From NCBI RefSeq assembly GCF_001584165.1, contig NZ_CP013233.1:2488620-2552619 (forward strand): DNA of 64,000 bases. Reading direction: 5' to 3'. Origin of the DNA: Collimonas arenae. Its GTDB lineage: Bacteria; Pseudomonadota; Gammaproteobacteria; Burkholderiales; Burkholderiaceae_D. This document shows positions 9,415 to 18,263 of this stretch, one piece after another. The notes under the pieces were generated by a model. It was not told the DNA's origin, ran no database searches, and saw only the letters and a program-made list of their open reading frames with translations. How positions within the stretch are numbered: the first letter of the stretch is position 1; each line of letters starts with the position of its first letter. A program made the translations under genes and the position numbers.

Positions 9415-9503
9415 ACGTCTTTATAGCTGTTAACCTTGACAGTTACGCGTACCCCGCATGCACACCAAAATCAGCCGACATTGAAACTCGAGAAGGTATG
9501 AAA

Positions 9504-10055
9504 ATGAAAGTGATTTCAGGTGCGGCAACGGAATTATCCAATGAGCTCTTTTCCAAAATATCCAGTTATCGCCACAAGGTTTTCGTTGAAACCCTGCAAT
9601 GGAAACTGGATACCAAAGACGGCGCCGAACTGGACCAGTTCGACCGCGACGATACTGTGTATGTGGTCGCCCAGGATGGCTCCGGCCAGGTAAACGGTTG
9701 CGCCCGACTGCTGCCGACAGATCAACCGTACCTGCTTGGCGAAGTGTTTCCGCAGCTCCTTGAGGATGCGGCGCCGCCCAGCACACCGGATGTGTGGGAG
9801 CTGTCGCGCTTTGCAGCGATGGATTTCAACAAGCCGAGCAATACCGCGCTCGGCCAATTTTCCTCGCCGATTGCGGTCAAGCTATTGCAGGCATCGATCG
9901 CCTGCGCCGCGGCACACGGCGCCAAAAGACTGATCACCGTCTCGCCAATCGGCGTCGAACGGTTGCTCCGCAGGGCGGGCTTTCGGGCAAGGCGATCCGG
10001 ACCACCGATGGTGATTGGAGGACATCCGATCTTTGCCTGCTGGATCGAGGTATAA
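9504..10055 (+). CDS. Acyl-homoserine-lactone synthase, LuxI family
   Basis: The product of 183 residues makes N-acyl homoserine lactones from S-adenosylmethionine and acyl-ACP. Conserved LuxI residues are present: R-x-x-V-F near the start (YRHKVFVETLQW), D-x-F-D (ELDQFDRDDTVYVVA), GCARLLPT, and E-x-S-R (VWELSRFAA). The ATG at 9504 is chosen because AGAAGG at 9491-9496 lies seven bases upstream of it, but only one base before the other ATG at 9498. The pattern is nearest in my memory to Burkholderia/Ralstonia-type synthases; the acyl chain length cannot be predicted. Confidence 0.92.
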   Translation: MKVISGAATELSNELFSKISSYRHKVFVETLQWKLDTKDGAELDQFDRDDTVYVVAQDGSGQVNGCARLLPTDQPYLLGEVFPQLLEDAAPPSTPDVWELSRFAAMDFNKPSNTALGQFSSPIAVKLLQASIACAAAHGAKRLITVSPIGVERLLRRAGFRARRSGPPMVIGGHPIFACWIEV

Positions 10056-10363
10056 GCCGCAACCATCTATCCGACGGCAAACATGCGTGGCCGGGTCGAT
10101 CTGTTCCGTGCGTTTGAAATGAAACTTCCTGTACATTGCCTCCATCTCTTTCCCCCTGTTTCGACCCGGCCGCTCAATTCAGTAGCGCTTGCATTGGAAT
10201 GATGTGTCTCGCATCAAGGTGCACAATGGGTGTCAATCATCCTCCATCGCGCAGGCCGGCAGAAGCGGCAGCCACGCGATTGACACTGGGCTAAACGATC
10301 CCTTATTGTAATCGTCTGTAATTTGCAAATGACGATATTGGCGATACAAGGGAGAACGCAGCA
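10056..10363. other. Intergenic region after luxI with two inverted-repeat pairs
   Basis: I see no gene in these 308 bases. GGCCGGGTCGA at 10089-10099 has its exact inverted copy at 10161-10171 (61-base spacer). GTGTCAATC at 10230-10238 has its exact inverted copy at 10278-10286. Neither is followed by a T-run, so they are not classic terminators. AAGGGAGAA just upstream of 10364 is the ribosome site of the next gene. Confidence 0.5.
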
Positions 10364-11545
10364 ATGAGCATATTTAGCAAGGCCGATCTATTGCGGACTC
10401 GCGACGGGCACGAAGCCAAAGTGCTCTCCATCGAGCTTTTCTTCGACCTCGTGTATGTTTTCGCTGTCACCCAACTGTCGCACCATCTGCTGGAAAATCT
10501 TACTCCCCTAGGTGCGTTGCAAACCCTGGTCCTGTGGTTTGCAGTGTGGCTGGTGTGGCAATACACCTGCTGGGTTACCAACTGGTTCGATCCCGATGCG
10601 ATGCCGATCCGCATATTGCTGTTGGCGATCATGCTGGTCAGCCTGGTAATGTCGGCGGTACTGCCGGATGCATTTGGCGAACGCGGCATGATCTTTGCCG
10701 TTTGCTATGTCACGATACAGATCGGCCGCACCTTGTTCGTGGTGCTGCACCTTGGGCGCAATCACCCGTTGAGCGCCAATTTTCAACGCATGCTGGGCTG
10801 GCTCTGCATCTCCGGCATATTGTGGATTGCCGGCGGCCTGTCCGATGGCAGTTACCGTTTCCTGTTCTGGGGATTGGCGGTCGCCAGCGAATATGTGTCG
10901 CCGATGTTCGGCCTGTGGCTGCCTGGCATGGGACGCTCGCAAACCCGGGACTGGACCATCGAAGGCGGCCACATGGCCGAACGCTGCCAGTTGTTCGTCA
11001 TCGTCGCATTGGGCGAATCGATCCTGGTGACCGGCGCCAGCATCAGCCACATGGCCAACTGGGATGCTCCCACGCTGATCGCCTTCCTGGTGGCCTTCCT
11101 CGGTAGCTTGGCGATGTGGTGGATCTATTTCGACACCAGCAGCCAGGCCGGTACCGAGGCCATTGTGCATTCTGAGGATCCGGGCCGGATTGGCGCCTAC
11201 TTCCACTACACCCACGTGATTATCGTCGCCGGCGTGATCATTACTGCTGTCGGCAATGAACTGGCAATCGCCCATCCGCCCGGGCACATCGATACCAAGG
11301 CATTGGCGGTGCTGGTCGGCGGCCCGATAACCTACCTGCTCGGCAACGGCATCTACAAGACCGTGGTGTATCGCCGCTTTCCGTTCTCCCACATGATTGG
11401 GCTAGCGTTGCTGGCGATCCTGATCTCGTTCGCCTATCAGACCGATCTGCTGATGGTGTCCGGCCTGACTACGCTGGTGCTACTGCAAGTCGCGATCCAG
11501 GAAAGCGTATCGCGCCGCCGTAATCGACCTAACGAAGAACACTAG
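10364..11545 (+). CDS. Low-temperature-requirement A (LtrA) family membrane protein
   Basis: This 393-residue integral membrane protein has about ten or more hydrophobic segments. The family block lies near the start (KVLSIELFFDLVYVFAVTQLSHHLL), with WWIYFD in the middle and HYTHVIIVAGVIITAVG near the end. LtrA was named in Listeria for growth at low temperature; its molecular function is not established. A strong GGGAGAA precedes the start. The gene overlaps the end of the convergent araC-type gene by four bases. Confidence 0.85.
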   Translation: MSIFSKADLLRTRDGHEAKVLSIELFFDLVYVFAVTQLSHHLLENLTPLGALQTLVLWFAVWLVWQYTCWVTNWFDPDAMPIRILLLAIMLVSLVMSAVLPDAFGERGMIFAVCYVTIQIGRTLFVVLHLGRNHPLSANFQRMLGWLCISGILWIAGGLSDGSYRFLFWGLAVASEYVSPMFGLWLPGMGRSQTRDWTIEGGHMAERCQLFVIVALGESILVTGASISHMANWDAPTLIAFLVAFLGSLAMWWIYFDTSSQAGTEAIVHSEDPGRIGAYFHYTHVIIVAGVIITAVGNELAIAHPPGHIDTKALAVLVGGPITYLLGNGIYKTVVYRRFPFSHMIGLALLAILISFAYQTDLLMVSGLTTLVLLQVAIQESVSRRRNRPNEEH

Positions 11546-12495
11546 GCCTCGTTGGCAACCGCCGGTTCGCTGGCACGCAAGCGGGCGGCATCACGCGCTG
11601 GCGGCGCGCCGAACATGCGGTTGTATTCGCGACTGAATTGCGACGGGCTCTCGTAACCGACCAGATGGCCGGCGGTGGCAGCATCGCCAATCTCGGCGAA
11701 CAACAGGCGGCGCGCCTCCTGCAACCGCAACTGCTTCTGGTATTGCAATGGAGTCATCGCGGTGACCGCCTTGAAATGCTGGTGCAGCGAGGATGAACTC
11801 ATGTTGGCTTCGCGCGCCAGGCTGTCGATCCGCAGCGGCAACTTGTAGTCGCGCTTGATCAGCTCGATCGCCTTGACGATGTGCTGCGCCTGGCTACCGG
11901 ACATGGCAATCTGCTGCAATATGCCGCCCTGTTCGTCGCGCAGCAACCGGTACAAAATCTCTCGCGTCACCAACGGCGCCAGCACCGCGATATCCTGCGG
12001 CGTCTCCAACAGACGGATCAGCCGCAGCACCGCGTCCAGCAGACCGGTGTTGGCCTTACTGACGAACATCCCGCGCCCCGGGTTATCGCCGCGCCGCACC
12101 AGCTGCTCGCTGCTCATGATCAGATCGCCGATTTCACGCGGATCAAGCTCCAGCTTGAAGCTCAGGTATGGCACCTCAGGAGTGGCCTGGCTTACCCAGC
12201 CCATCACAGGTAGATCAACCGTCACCACCAAATATTGCGCCGAGTTGTATTCATAGAGTTCATCGGTCAGCATTACCTGCTTCTGGCCTTGGGCAATGAT
12301 GCACAAAGCCGGCTTGTGCAGCGCATGCGTCGGCTGGGTCGGCTGCGAACAGCGATACATGCTCAACGGCGCAATCGCAGTCTGATACACGCCTTCGGTG
12401 GCGGTGTATTGTTCAATCAGCCTTGCCAGCTCAATTTGCTGCAAGGACACCTCGCTGGTGGTGCCAGGTCCTTGCAATGCTTTCGAATTCGTCAT
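11542..12495 (-). CDS. AraC-family transcriptional regulator
   Basis: This 317-residue protein has an N-terminal AraC-type cupin domain (ALCIIAQGQKQVMLTDELYEYNSAQYLVV begins it) and two C-terminal helix-turn-helix motifs (LRIDSLAREANMSSSSLHQHFKAVT and AGHLVGYESPSQFSREYNRMFG). I took the ATG at 12495, which follows AAAGG, rather than an upstream in-frame ATG at 12582. It belongs to the group of AraC regulators next to oxidoreductase genes, but no such gene is adjacent here. The target is unknown. Confidence 0.88.
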   Translation of the reverse strand: MTNSKALQGPGTTSEVSLQQIELARLIEQYTATEGVYQTAIAPLSMYRCSQPTQPTHALHKPALCIIAQGQKQVMLTDELYEYNSAQYLVVTVDLPVMGWVSQATPEVPYLSFKLELDPREIGDLIMSSEQLVRRGDNPGRGMFVSKANTGLLDAVLRLIRLLETPQDIAVLAPLVTREILYRLLRDEQGGILQQIAMSGSQAQHIVKAIELIKRDYKLPLRIDSLAREANMSSSSLHQHFKAVTAMTPLQYQKQLRLQEARRLLFAEIGDAATAGHLVGYESPSQFSREYNRMFGAPPARDAARLRASEPAVANEA

Positions 12496-12627
12496 ATCCG
12501 GCCTTTCGCAACAGATGATCGAGTCTACTATTTTCCGATCCGCTGCGATGTTGGTACGATGAAAATTTGGAGGATTGTGCAAGAAATTGCGACGAATCGG
12601 CTAGCATCATCCCACTCCACGGAAAAC

Positions 12628-12651
12628 AGGCCAACCGATCACGATTGGCCT
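12628..12651 (-). terminator. Probable rho-independent terminator of tauABC
   Basis: AGGCCAACCG and CGATTGGCCT pair over 9 of 10 positions around an ATCA loop. On the minus strand the hairpin is followed by GTTTTCC. It lies 40 bases beyond the tauC stop. Confidence 0.6.
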
Positions 12652-12690
12652 GCCTTGCCGCCCTCCCTGAATGACTGCCGTTTTTTTTGA

Positions 12691-13557
12691 CTACGTTCGC
12701 CCTTCCCAAGGCACATATTTGCGTTGCAGCCAGCGCAAGCCGTATTCGAAGGCAGAAGCAATCAGTGCAATCACCAGGATCCCCATGATCACCACATCGG
12801 TAACCAGGAACTGCGCCGCCGACTGGATCATGAAACCCAGACCGCGCGTCGCCGCGATCAATTCAGCCGCCACCAGCGTCGACCAGCCGACGCCAAGACC
12901 GATCCGAACCCCAGTCAGGATGTCCGGCACCGCTGACGGCAAGATCACGAAACGGATCAATTGCCAACGTGAAGCGCCCAGCGTCTGCGCCGCCCGCAGC
13001 CGATTCTGATCTACCCGTCGTACGCCGTGTAAGGTGGCAATCGCCAGCGGAGCAAAAATCGCCAGGTAGATCAGCAGTACCTTGGACAACTCGCCGATGC
13101 CGAACCAGATCACGATCAGCGGCAAGTAGGCCAGCGGCGGTATTGGCCGATAGAACTCGATCAACGGATCAAATACCGCCCGCGCCCGATTGCTCAGGCC
13201 GATCAGGATACCGATTGGAATCGCAGTCGCGATTGCCAGCAATAACGCCGCCAGCACCCGAGCGACGCTGGTAGCCGTGTGCTGCCACAGCGTAGCGTCG
13301 ACAAACCCGTCGAGCGCCACCGACTTGATTTTCTGTAGAACCGCCAACGGTGATGGCAGGAATAGCGGCGGCACCAGCGCCGAGGCAGTGACCAGCCACC
13401 ACAATCCCAGCAGGCAGAACACTGTTAGCAGCGTCACGCTGCGATCCGAAAGGCGCCGCACCGGCACGGCGCGGCGTTGTTGTTGCAGCGAAGACAATTG
13501 TTCCCCACCGTCTTGCGGCAATTCCAGCGGCGCAAAGGTCACAGATAATTCGCTCAT
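12691..13557 (-). CDS. tauC: Taurine/sulfonate ABC transporter permease
   Basis: This 288-residue inner-membrane permease of the TauC/SsuC family has about six helices and the EAA loop that docks to the ATPase (LRAAQTLGASRWQLIRFVILPSAVPDILTG). The start overlaps the stop of the ATPase gene (ATGA), so the two are translationally coupled. It is the last gene of the three-gene operon. The substrate is inferred from the TauA-like binding protein. Confidence 0.88.
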   Translation of the reverse strand: MSELSVTFAPLELPQDGGEQLSSLQQQRRAVPVRRLSDRSVTLLTVFCLLGLWWLVTASALVPPLFLPSPLAVLQKIKSVALDGFVDATLWQHTATSVARVLAALLLAIATAIPIGILIGLSNRARAVFDPLIEFYRPIPPLAYLPLIVIWFGIGELSKVLLIYLAIFAPLAIATLHGVRRVDQNRLRAAQTLGASRWQLIRFVILPSAVPDILTGVRIGLGVGWSTLVAAELIAATRGLGFMIQSAAQFLVTDVVIMGILVIALIASAFEYGLRWLQRKYVPWEGRT

Positions 13558-14366
13558 GCCAGCTCCTTCACTCTGCCCGCCGTAATACGGCTCGCTGGCG
13601 GATGCGGATGTAACAACTGCGCGAGGATTTCCTCGCGCAAGCCGACAAAATGCGGATCGGACTTGATGCTGCGGGCCGATTCCCCTGTTGCAAAACGCTC
13701 GCCGAAATCCAGCTTGCGTACGCTATCGACCCGCCCTGGTCCGGCCCGTAGCAAGACCAGGTCGGTCGCCAGGAACAAGGCTTCCTCGACGCTATGAGTA
13801 ATCATGAAAATGCCCTTGCCAGACGCTTTCCATACTTGCAGCAGGTGTTCCTGCATCTGCTCGCGCGTCAGCGCATCAAGCGCGCCCAGCGGTTCATCCA
13901 GCAGCAGGAAGCGTGGATCGACCGCCAACGCGCGCGCCAGGCTGACCCGCTGCCGCATGCCACCCGACAACTCCCAAATGGCGGCGTCGGCATATGCTTG
14001 CAAACCGGTCAGCGCCAGGTATTCGTCGGCCCGGGCATGCCGTTGCTGCAATGTTTGCCCGGCCAGGCGCAAGCCGAAGGCAACGTTGTCACGCACTGTC
14101 TGCCATGGCAGTAAGGTATCGCTCTGAAATACCACACCACGTTCGGCGCCGGGGCCGCTGATCGGCTTGCCATCAATGCTGGCGCTGCCGGAACTGGGCT
14201 GCAGGAAGCCGGCAATCAGGTTCAGCAAAGTGGTCTTGCCGCAGCCCGATTCGCCAATCACCACAGTAAAGCGGCCATCGTGCAGATCCAGCGACAAGTC
14301 ACGCAAGACCTCTACCTCGCGTCCGGCTGTCGGATACACCACGCCGACCGATTGCAAACGGATCAT
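13554..14366 (-). CDS. tauB: Taurine/sulfonate ABC transporter ATP-binding protein
   Basis: This ABC ATPase of 270 residues has Walker A GESGCGKTTLLNLIAG, Q-loop FQSDTLLPWQTVRDNV, signature LSGGMRQRVSLARAL and Walker B FLLLDEPLGALD followed by the H-loop ITHSVEEA. The ATG at 14366 has AAGGAG in front; a longer in-frame start at 14414 would overlap the tauA end. It powers uptake through TauC. Confidence 0.9.
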   Translation of the reverse strand: MIRLQSVGVVYPTAGREVEVLRDLSLDLHDGRFTVVIGESGCGKTTLLNLIAGFLQPSSGSASIDGKPISGPGAERGVVFQSDTLLPWQTVRDNVAFGLRLAGQTLQQRHARADEYLALTGLQAYADAAIWELSGGMRQRVSLARALAVDPRFLLLDEPLGALDALTREQMQEHLLQVWKASGKGIFMITHSVEEALFLATDLVLLRAGPGRVDSVRKLDFGERFATGESARSIKSDPHFVGLREEILAQLLHPHPPASRITAGRVKELA

Positions 14367-14376
14367 CTGCCGCTCC

Positions 14377-15378
14377 TTACTGGATCGCCGCCTTGGCGAA
14401 GGCTGGATTGACATAAGGCTGGTAATCCGTCAGCACGCGCTCCACCTTCTTTTGTTCCTGCAGGAAACCGGAGGTGGCGGCCAATGCCTTGACGGTGCCG
14501 TTACCCAGCAGTTGCGCCTGCTCAGGCAAGGTCGGGAAACCGCTGCCGGCTAGCAGCTCGGCAATGTCGCTCTGCTTGGCTGCGGTCAGGCGAGCAATCT
14601 TCTCGAATTGTGGCGAGCCGGCTTTCCAATCGCTGCCATGGACGCGGTAATCCGCATAGGCTTTCCCGGTGACCTTGACGAAGGCCGTCACGAAATCCGG
14701 GTTCTTTTGCGCAAAATCCTTACGTACGATCCAGGCATCGAAAGTCGGCGCACCCCACTTCGCCACTTCGGCCGAATTGGTCAGGACCTTGCCGGATTCC
14801 TTGACCTTGCCCAGTGCCGGGTCCCAAACGTAGGCGGCATCGATATCGCCGCGCTGCCAGGCAGCAATAATTTCTGGCGGACGCAGGTTCAATATCTGTA
14901 CTTTGGCGGGGTCGATACCCCAATGCTTGAGCGCGGCCAGCAGGCTGTAATGCGTGGTCGAGACGAATGGCACCGCGATTTTCTTGCCGACCAGGTCCTG
15001 AGCGCTCTTGATGCCGCTACCGTTACGCACCACCAAGGCTTCGGCCTGGCCGATCTGCGCCGCGATCAGGATGGTTTCGATCGGCAACTCGCGGGTTGCG
15101 GCGGCCGCCAGCGGGCTGCTGCCGACGTAACCAATCTGGATATCGCCCGAAGCCACTGCGGTAATCACGTCGGCGCCGCTATCGAATTTCTTCCAGTTGA
15201 TCTTCCAGCCGCTGGCCTTTTCATAATCGCCATCAGCCTGGGCGACTTTAGCCGGCTCCACCACCGTCTGATAGGCAATATTGACTTCTTTATCCGCTGC
15301 CGAAGCGTGGCCCGACAAGAGCGCCACCAGCGAAACCGCCGCCACGGCCGGCAAACGCCTGAAAATATTAGCAATCAT
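14377..15378 (-). CDS. tauA: Taurine ABC transporter substrate-binding protein
   Basis: This periplasmic binding protein of 333 residues has a signal peptide ending near SGHASAADK. The body follows E. coli TauA closely: VNIAYQTVVEPAKVAQADG, KFDSGADVITAVASGDIQIG, GSSPLAAAATRELPIE, VPFVSTTHYSLLAALKHWGI, PPEIIAAWQRGDIDAAYVW. I chose the ATG at 15378 (preceded by AAGGGGA) over one at 15477, which would add a non-signal-like extension. No tauD dioxygenase is adjacent, so desulfonation must be encoded elsewhere if taurine is the sulfur source. Confidence 0.9.
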   Translation of the reverse strand: MIANIFRRLPAVAAVSLVALLSGHASAADKEVNIAYQTVVEPAKVAQADGDYEKASGWKINWKKFDSGADVITAVASGDIQIGYVGSSPLAAAATRELPIETILIAAQIGQAEALVVRNGSGIKSAQDLVGKKIAVPFVSTTHYSLLAALKHWGIDPAKVQILNLRPPEIIAAWQRGDIDAAYVWDPALGKVKESGKVLTNSAEVAKWGAPTFDAWIVRKDFAQKNPDFVTAFVKVTGKAYADYRVHGSDWKAGSPQFEKIARLTAAKQSDIAELLAGSGFPTLPEQAQLLGNGTVKALAATSGFLQEQKKVERVLTDYQPYVNPAFAKAAIQ

Positions 15379-15542
15379 GAAATCCCCTTTGAATTGATTG
15401 ATGAGTTGGATAATCGAAGTAAGTATTGGAATGAAGAGCGCATTGCTGACAGGCACAAAGTTAATCGATTCGACCAACTTGCAAAACGAAGGATTTCAGT
15501 AATCCTTATGTGGTTTCCGTTAGATTACCACCCAACAATAAA

Positions 15543-15643
15543 GATAGTTAAATATCCTTTTAAATATAAGAGATATTTAAATATCCCATCTTGAAAAAGA
15601 TACTATATTATCTATAATAACTAAAAAGATAGTTTACTTATCC
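15543..15643 (+). promoter_or_regulatory. hipBA promoter with four evenly spaced GATA-N6/7-TATC operators
   Basis: Four palindromic sites lie at 15543-15556, 15572-15585, 15599-15612 and 15628-15642. The second, GATATTTAAATATC, is a perfect 14-bp palindrome. The starts are 29, 27 and 29 bases apart. A near-consensus sigma-70 promoter is visible: TTGAAA at 15591-15596 and TATAAT at 15613-15618 with a 16-base spacer. The third site fills the 3' 14 bases of that spacer. E. coli HipB binds four TATCC-N8-GGATA operators at its own promoter, so autorepression by the adjacent HipB is the natural reading. Confidence 0.7.
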
Positions 15644-15645
15644 AT

Positions 15646-15942
15646 ATGAAAACCCTGTCCGAACTTTCCAGCACCCTCCGCGAAGCCAAGGATCAGTTGG
15701 CCATGCCGATCATTGACATGAGCCGCAACACCGGCCTCACTGCGGTAACGATACGCGGCCTGCTGGCCGGCAAGAACGATCCGCGCCTGAGCACCTTGAT
15801 GACGCTGGCCGATCAACTAGGGCTGGAGGTGATGCTGGTGCCGAAAGCGTTGGCTGCTTCGATTACCGCCAAACCAACCGCCCCCGCCGAAGTGCAAAGC
15901 CTGGTGACAGCCGCCTTGGCGCGGCAAGGAAAGCAGCCGTGA
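15646..15942 (+). CDS. HipB-type antitoxin, helix-turn-helix DNA-binding protein
   Basis: This 98-residue protein has an Xre/Cro-type helix-turn-helix over about residues 8-62 (IIDMSRNTGLTAVTIRGLLA ... LSTLMTLADQLGLEV) and an Ala/Pro-rich flexible tail. It overlaps hipA by four bases (GTGA, HipA starting at GTG 15939), the standard antitoxin-first order. The ATG at 15646 is needed to keep the first helix, yet it has no Shine-Dalgarno. It starts about 20 bases after the predicted transcription start and three bases after the last operator. It should neutralise HipA and repress the operon. Confidence 0.85.
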   Translation: MKTLSELSSTLREAKDQLAMPIIDMSRNTGLTAVTIRGLLAGKNDPRLSTLMTLADQLGLEVMLVPKALAASITAKPTAPAEVQSLVTAALARQGKQP

Positions 15943-17280
15943 ATCTGAGCGCTCTGGACATTTTTCTTGGAGAACGCAAAGTCGGCGTATTGTTTCAATA
16001 TGGCGACATGGTGCGCCTCCAGATTGACGCCGAATACGCCCAGGATCCGCTTCGGCCAACGCTGTCGCTATCGATGCGCGCCGCCAACCCAGAGCAGGAT
16101 GCCGCCCTGTTGCTCAATCCGCTGGCAGCGATGTTCAATTCGCCGGGCCAGCAACGGCTGCCCCCCTTCTTTCAAAACCTGCTGCCCGAGGGCGTGCTGC
16201 GCAAGCAGATTGCCCTGGAGCGCCAATGCGCCGAAGACAATCACTTCGAACTGCTGGCCGCCTGCGGGCGCGACCTGCCCGGCGCCGTCAAGGCAGTGCC
16301 GACCAAGTTGACGCGCGCCATGATGACGCGCCTGGTGACGCAGGATCATGAGGCCATCGAGGAAAGCGTGATTGCCGCGCCGCTGGTCGACGGCGTATCG
16401 ATTTCCGGCATGCAGCCGAAGTTGGCCCTGATCCAGGAAGGCGGCCGCTATGTCAGCCGCACCCGCCACCGCGACGCCCATATCATCGGCAAATTGCCGA
16501 CCGCCCAGTTCGACCACCTGCCCGAGGTTGAATATTTATCACTGCAACTGGCGCAGGCCGCCGGCGTCACGACCTGCCAGGCCAGCCTGCAGCCGCTGGA
16601 AGCTATCCTGGCCGATCATGGCTACGCACCGGGCGGCAGCCAGCAGTTCCTGGCCGTGCAGCGCTTCGACCGCGATCAACCGGGCCGTCTGCATGTCGAG
16701 GATTTCTGCCAGATCCTTGGCGTCGATCCAGACAAAAATATACCGGCGCCAGCTATGCCGACATGGCCCTGGTAATGCAGTCGGTAGCCGGCCTCGGCGA
16801 AGCTGCCTGCCATGAACTGCTGCGCCGGATCACGGTAAATGAACTGATCGGCAACTACGACGGCCACCTGAAGAATTTCGGCATCCGCTATCTGGCAGAC
16901 GGCGCCATCGAACTGTCGCCAGCGTATGACGTAGTGGCCTACGGCGTCTACCTGAACGGCAGCGGCCACGCGCTCAAGTTCGCCGACGGCCAGCCCAAGC
17001 GGACATTTCTGTCGCCGCTGACCTTGCGTGCCTTCGCCAACCGCAGCGGCATGCTGGAGCCACCGTTACGTCACGTGATCTCCGAAGTCTGCAAGAAAGC
17101 CCTGAAAACCTGGCCGACCTGATTGCCGCCAGCCAGCTGTTGCCACATCAAAAAACCAGGCTGCACGACTATTTCATGAACCGCGAAATCATTTCCGGTT
17201 TGCGTTCACGCCAGCAAAAGCAGGCTGCAAAAGCGGCCGGCTTTGCATCCTCAAGCGATGACAATGTCGCCCCCTATTGA
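15939..17280 (+). CDS. HipA-type serine/threonine kinase toxin (two frameshifts)
   Basis: After restoring one A in the run at 16734-16738 and one base near 17103, the gene encodes 447 residues, the usual HipA length. The N-terminal domain (LDIFLGERKVGVLFQYGD), the couple-HipA-N block (LPPFFQNLLPEGVLR) and the kinase core are present. GMQPKLAL is the P-loop-like segment. NYDGHLKNFGI carries the catalytic Asp and the metal-binding Asn, and ELSPAYDVV carries the activation-segment Asp. HipA of E. coli phosphorylates glutamyl-tRNA synthetase and causes growth arrest. Read literally the gene is broken, but the catalytic residues are intact on both sides of the first lesion. Confidence 0.8.
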
Positions 17281-17363
17281 CAGCAGCAATTTCACAACTT
17301 GCCAGCAACGAATTGCCGGAATCCGCTAATATCAAACCCATTCTTCAAATAAGGACTTTGCAC

Positions 17364-18251
17364 ATGCCAGCAACTGCAGCTCAAGCTCAACCGGGAATTC
17401 TCCAATCGCTACCGCCACTTGGACGTTCGCTCACATTCCGCCTGAACGGCCAGGACCCACGGCCGGCACTGGCCCGACTGCGTGACAGCTTCGTGGCTGA
17501 TTGGGGCATCGTCGGCCTGGGCGCACCATTGATCGAGACACTGGATCAGCATGTAGCCGGCCTGCGTCCGTTTCCTGCACTCGAAGGCCGCGGCTGTCAA
17601 GCACCCTCAACCCAACAAGCCATGTGGATCCTGTTGCGCGGCGACGACCGCAGCACGCTCTTCGAGTGCACCACACAACTGGTCGATCTACTGGGCGAAG
17701 CCTTGGTTCTGGACGATGCGCTGGATACTTTCCGCTACCGCGACAACCGCGATCTGACCGGCTACGAAGACGGCACTGAAAACCCCAAAGATGACGACGC
17801 GGCAGCCGCTGCGCTGGTCGCCGAAGGTGAAGGACGACAAGGCTCCAGCTTCGTCGCGGTGCAGCGCTGGGTGCACGATCTGCAACGTTTCCGCGGCTTT
17901 CCGGCAGCACAGCGCGACGCCACCATCGGCCGTCGCCACAGCGACAATGAAGAAATCGAAGACGCGCCGGAATCGGCGCACGTCAAACGTTCGGCGCAGG
18001 AAAGCTTCACCCCGGAAGCATTCATGGTGCGGCATTCGATGCCATGGGACAACGGCAAACAGCAAGGCACCGAATTCATAGCCTTCGGTGAAAGCAGCGA
18101 TCGCTTCGAACACGTTCTACGACGCATGCTGGGATTGGAAGACGATATCGTCGACGCTCTGTTCAGCTTCTCGCAGCCGATCAGCGGCAGCTACTATTGG
18201 TGCCCGCCACGTCAAGGCGACCACCTGGATCTGCGCGCCATCGGTCTTTAA
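17364..18251 (+). CDS. Dyp-type heme peroxidase, YfeX-like
   Basis: This 295-residue enzyme has the family motif GxxDG in GYEDGTENP. It also has a conserved SAHVKRSAQESF, which holds the probable heme-ligating His, and MVRHSMPW, which holds the distal Arg. The end is FSFSQPISGSYYWCPP. No signal peptide is visible, so it is probably cytoplasmic, as for YfeX. The start at 17364 has AAGGAC about nine bases upstream; the longer frame from 17277 is discarded. No encapsulin gene is adjacent. Confidence 0.88.
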   Translation: MPATAAQAQPGILQSLPPLGRSLTFRLNGQDPRPALARLRDSFVADWGIVGLGAPLIETLDQHVAGLRPFPALEGRGCQAPSTQQAMWILLRGDDRSTLFECTTQLVDLLGEALVLDDALDTFRYRDNRDLTGYEDGTENPKDDDAAAAALVAEGEGRQGSSFVAVQRWVHDLQRFRGFPAAQRDATIGRRHSDNEEIEDAPESAHVKRSAQESFTPEAFMVRHSMPWDNGKQQGTEFIAFGESSDRFEHVLRRMLGLEDDIVDALFSFSQPISGSYYWCPPRQGDHLDLRAIGL

Positions 18252-18263
18252 AACATCAAATTA

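Noticed and set aside
9420..9470. A luxI promoter from TTGACA at about 9437
   Set aside because: There is no acceptable -10 element 16-18 bases downstream, and the distance to the dyad at 9397-9414 does not fit a lux-box promoter.
8560..17280. LuxR and HipA as true pseudogenes
   Set aside because: Their lesions are of the same one-base-loss kind as those in der and rpoS, and catalytic and ligand residues are intact, so sequence error is more likely.
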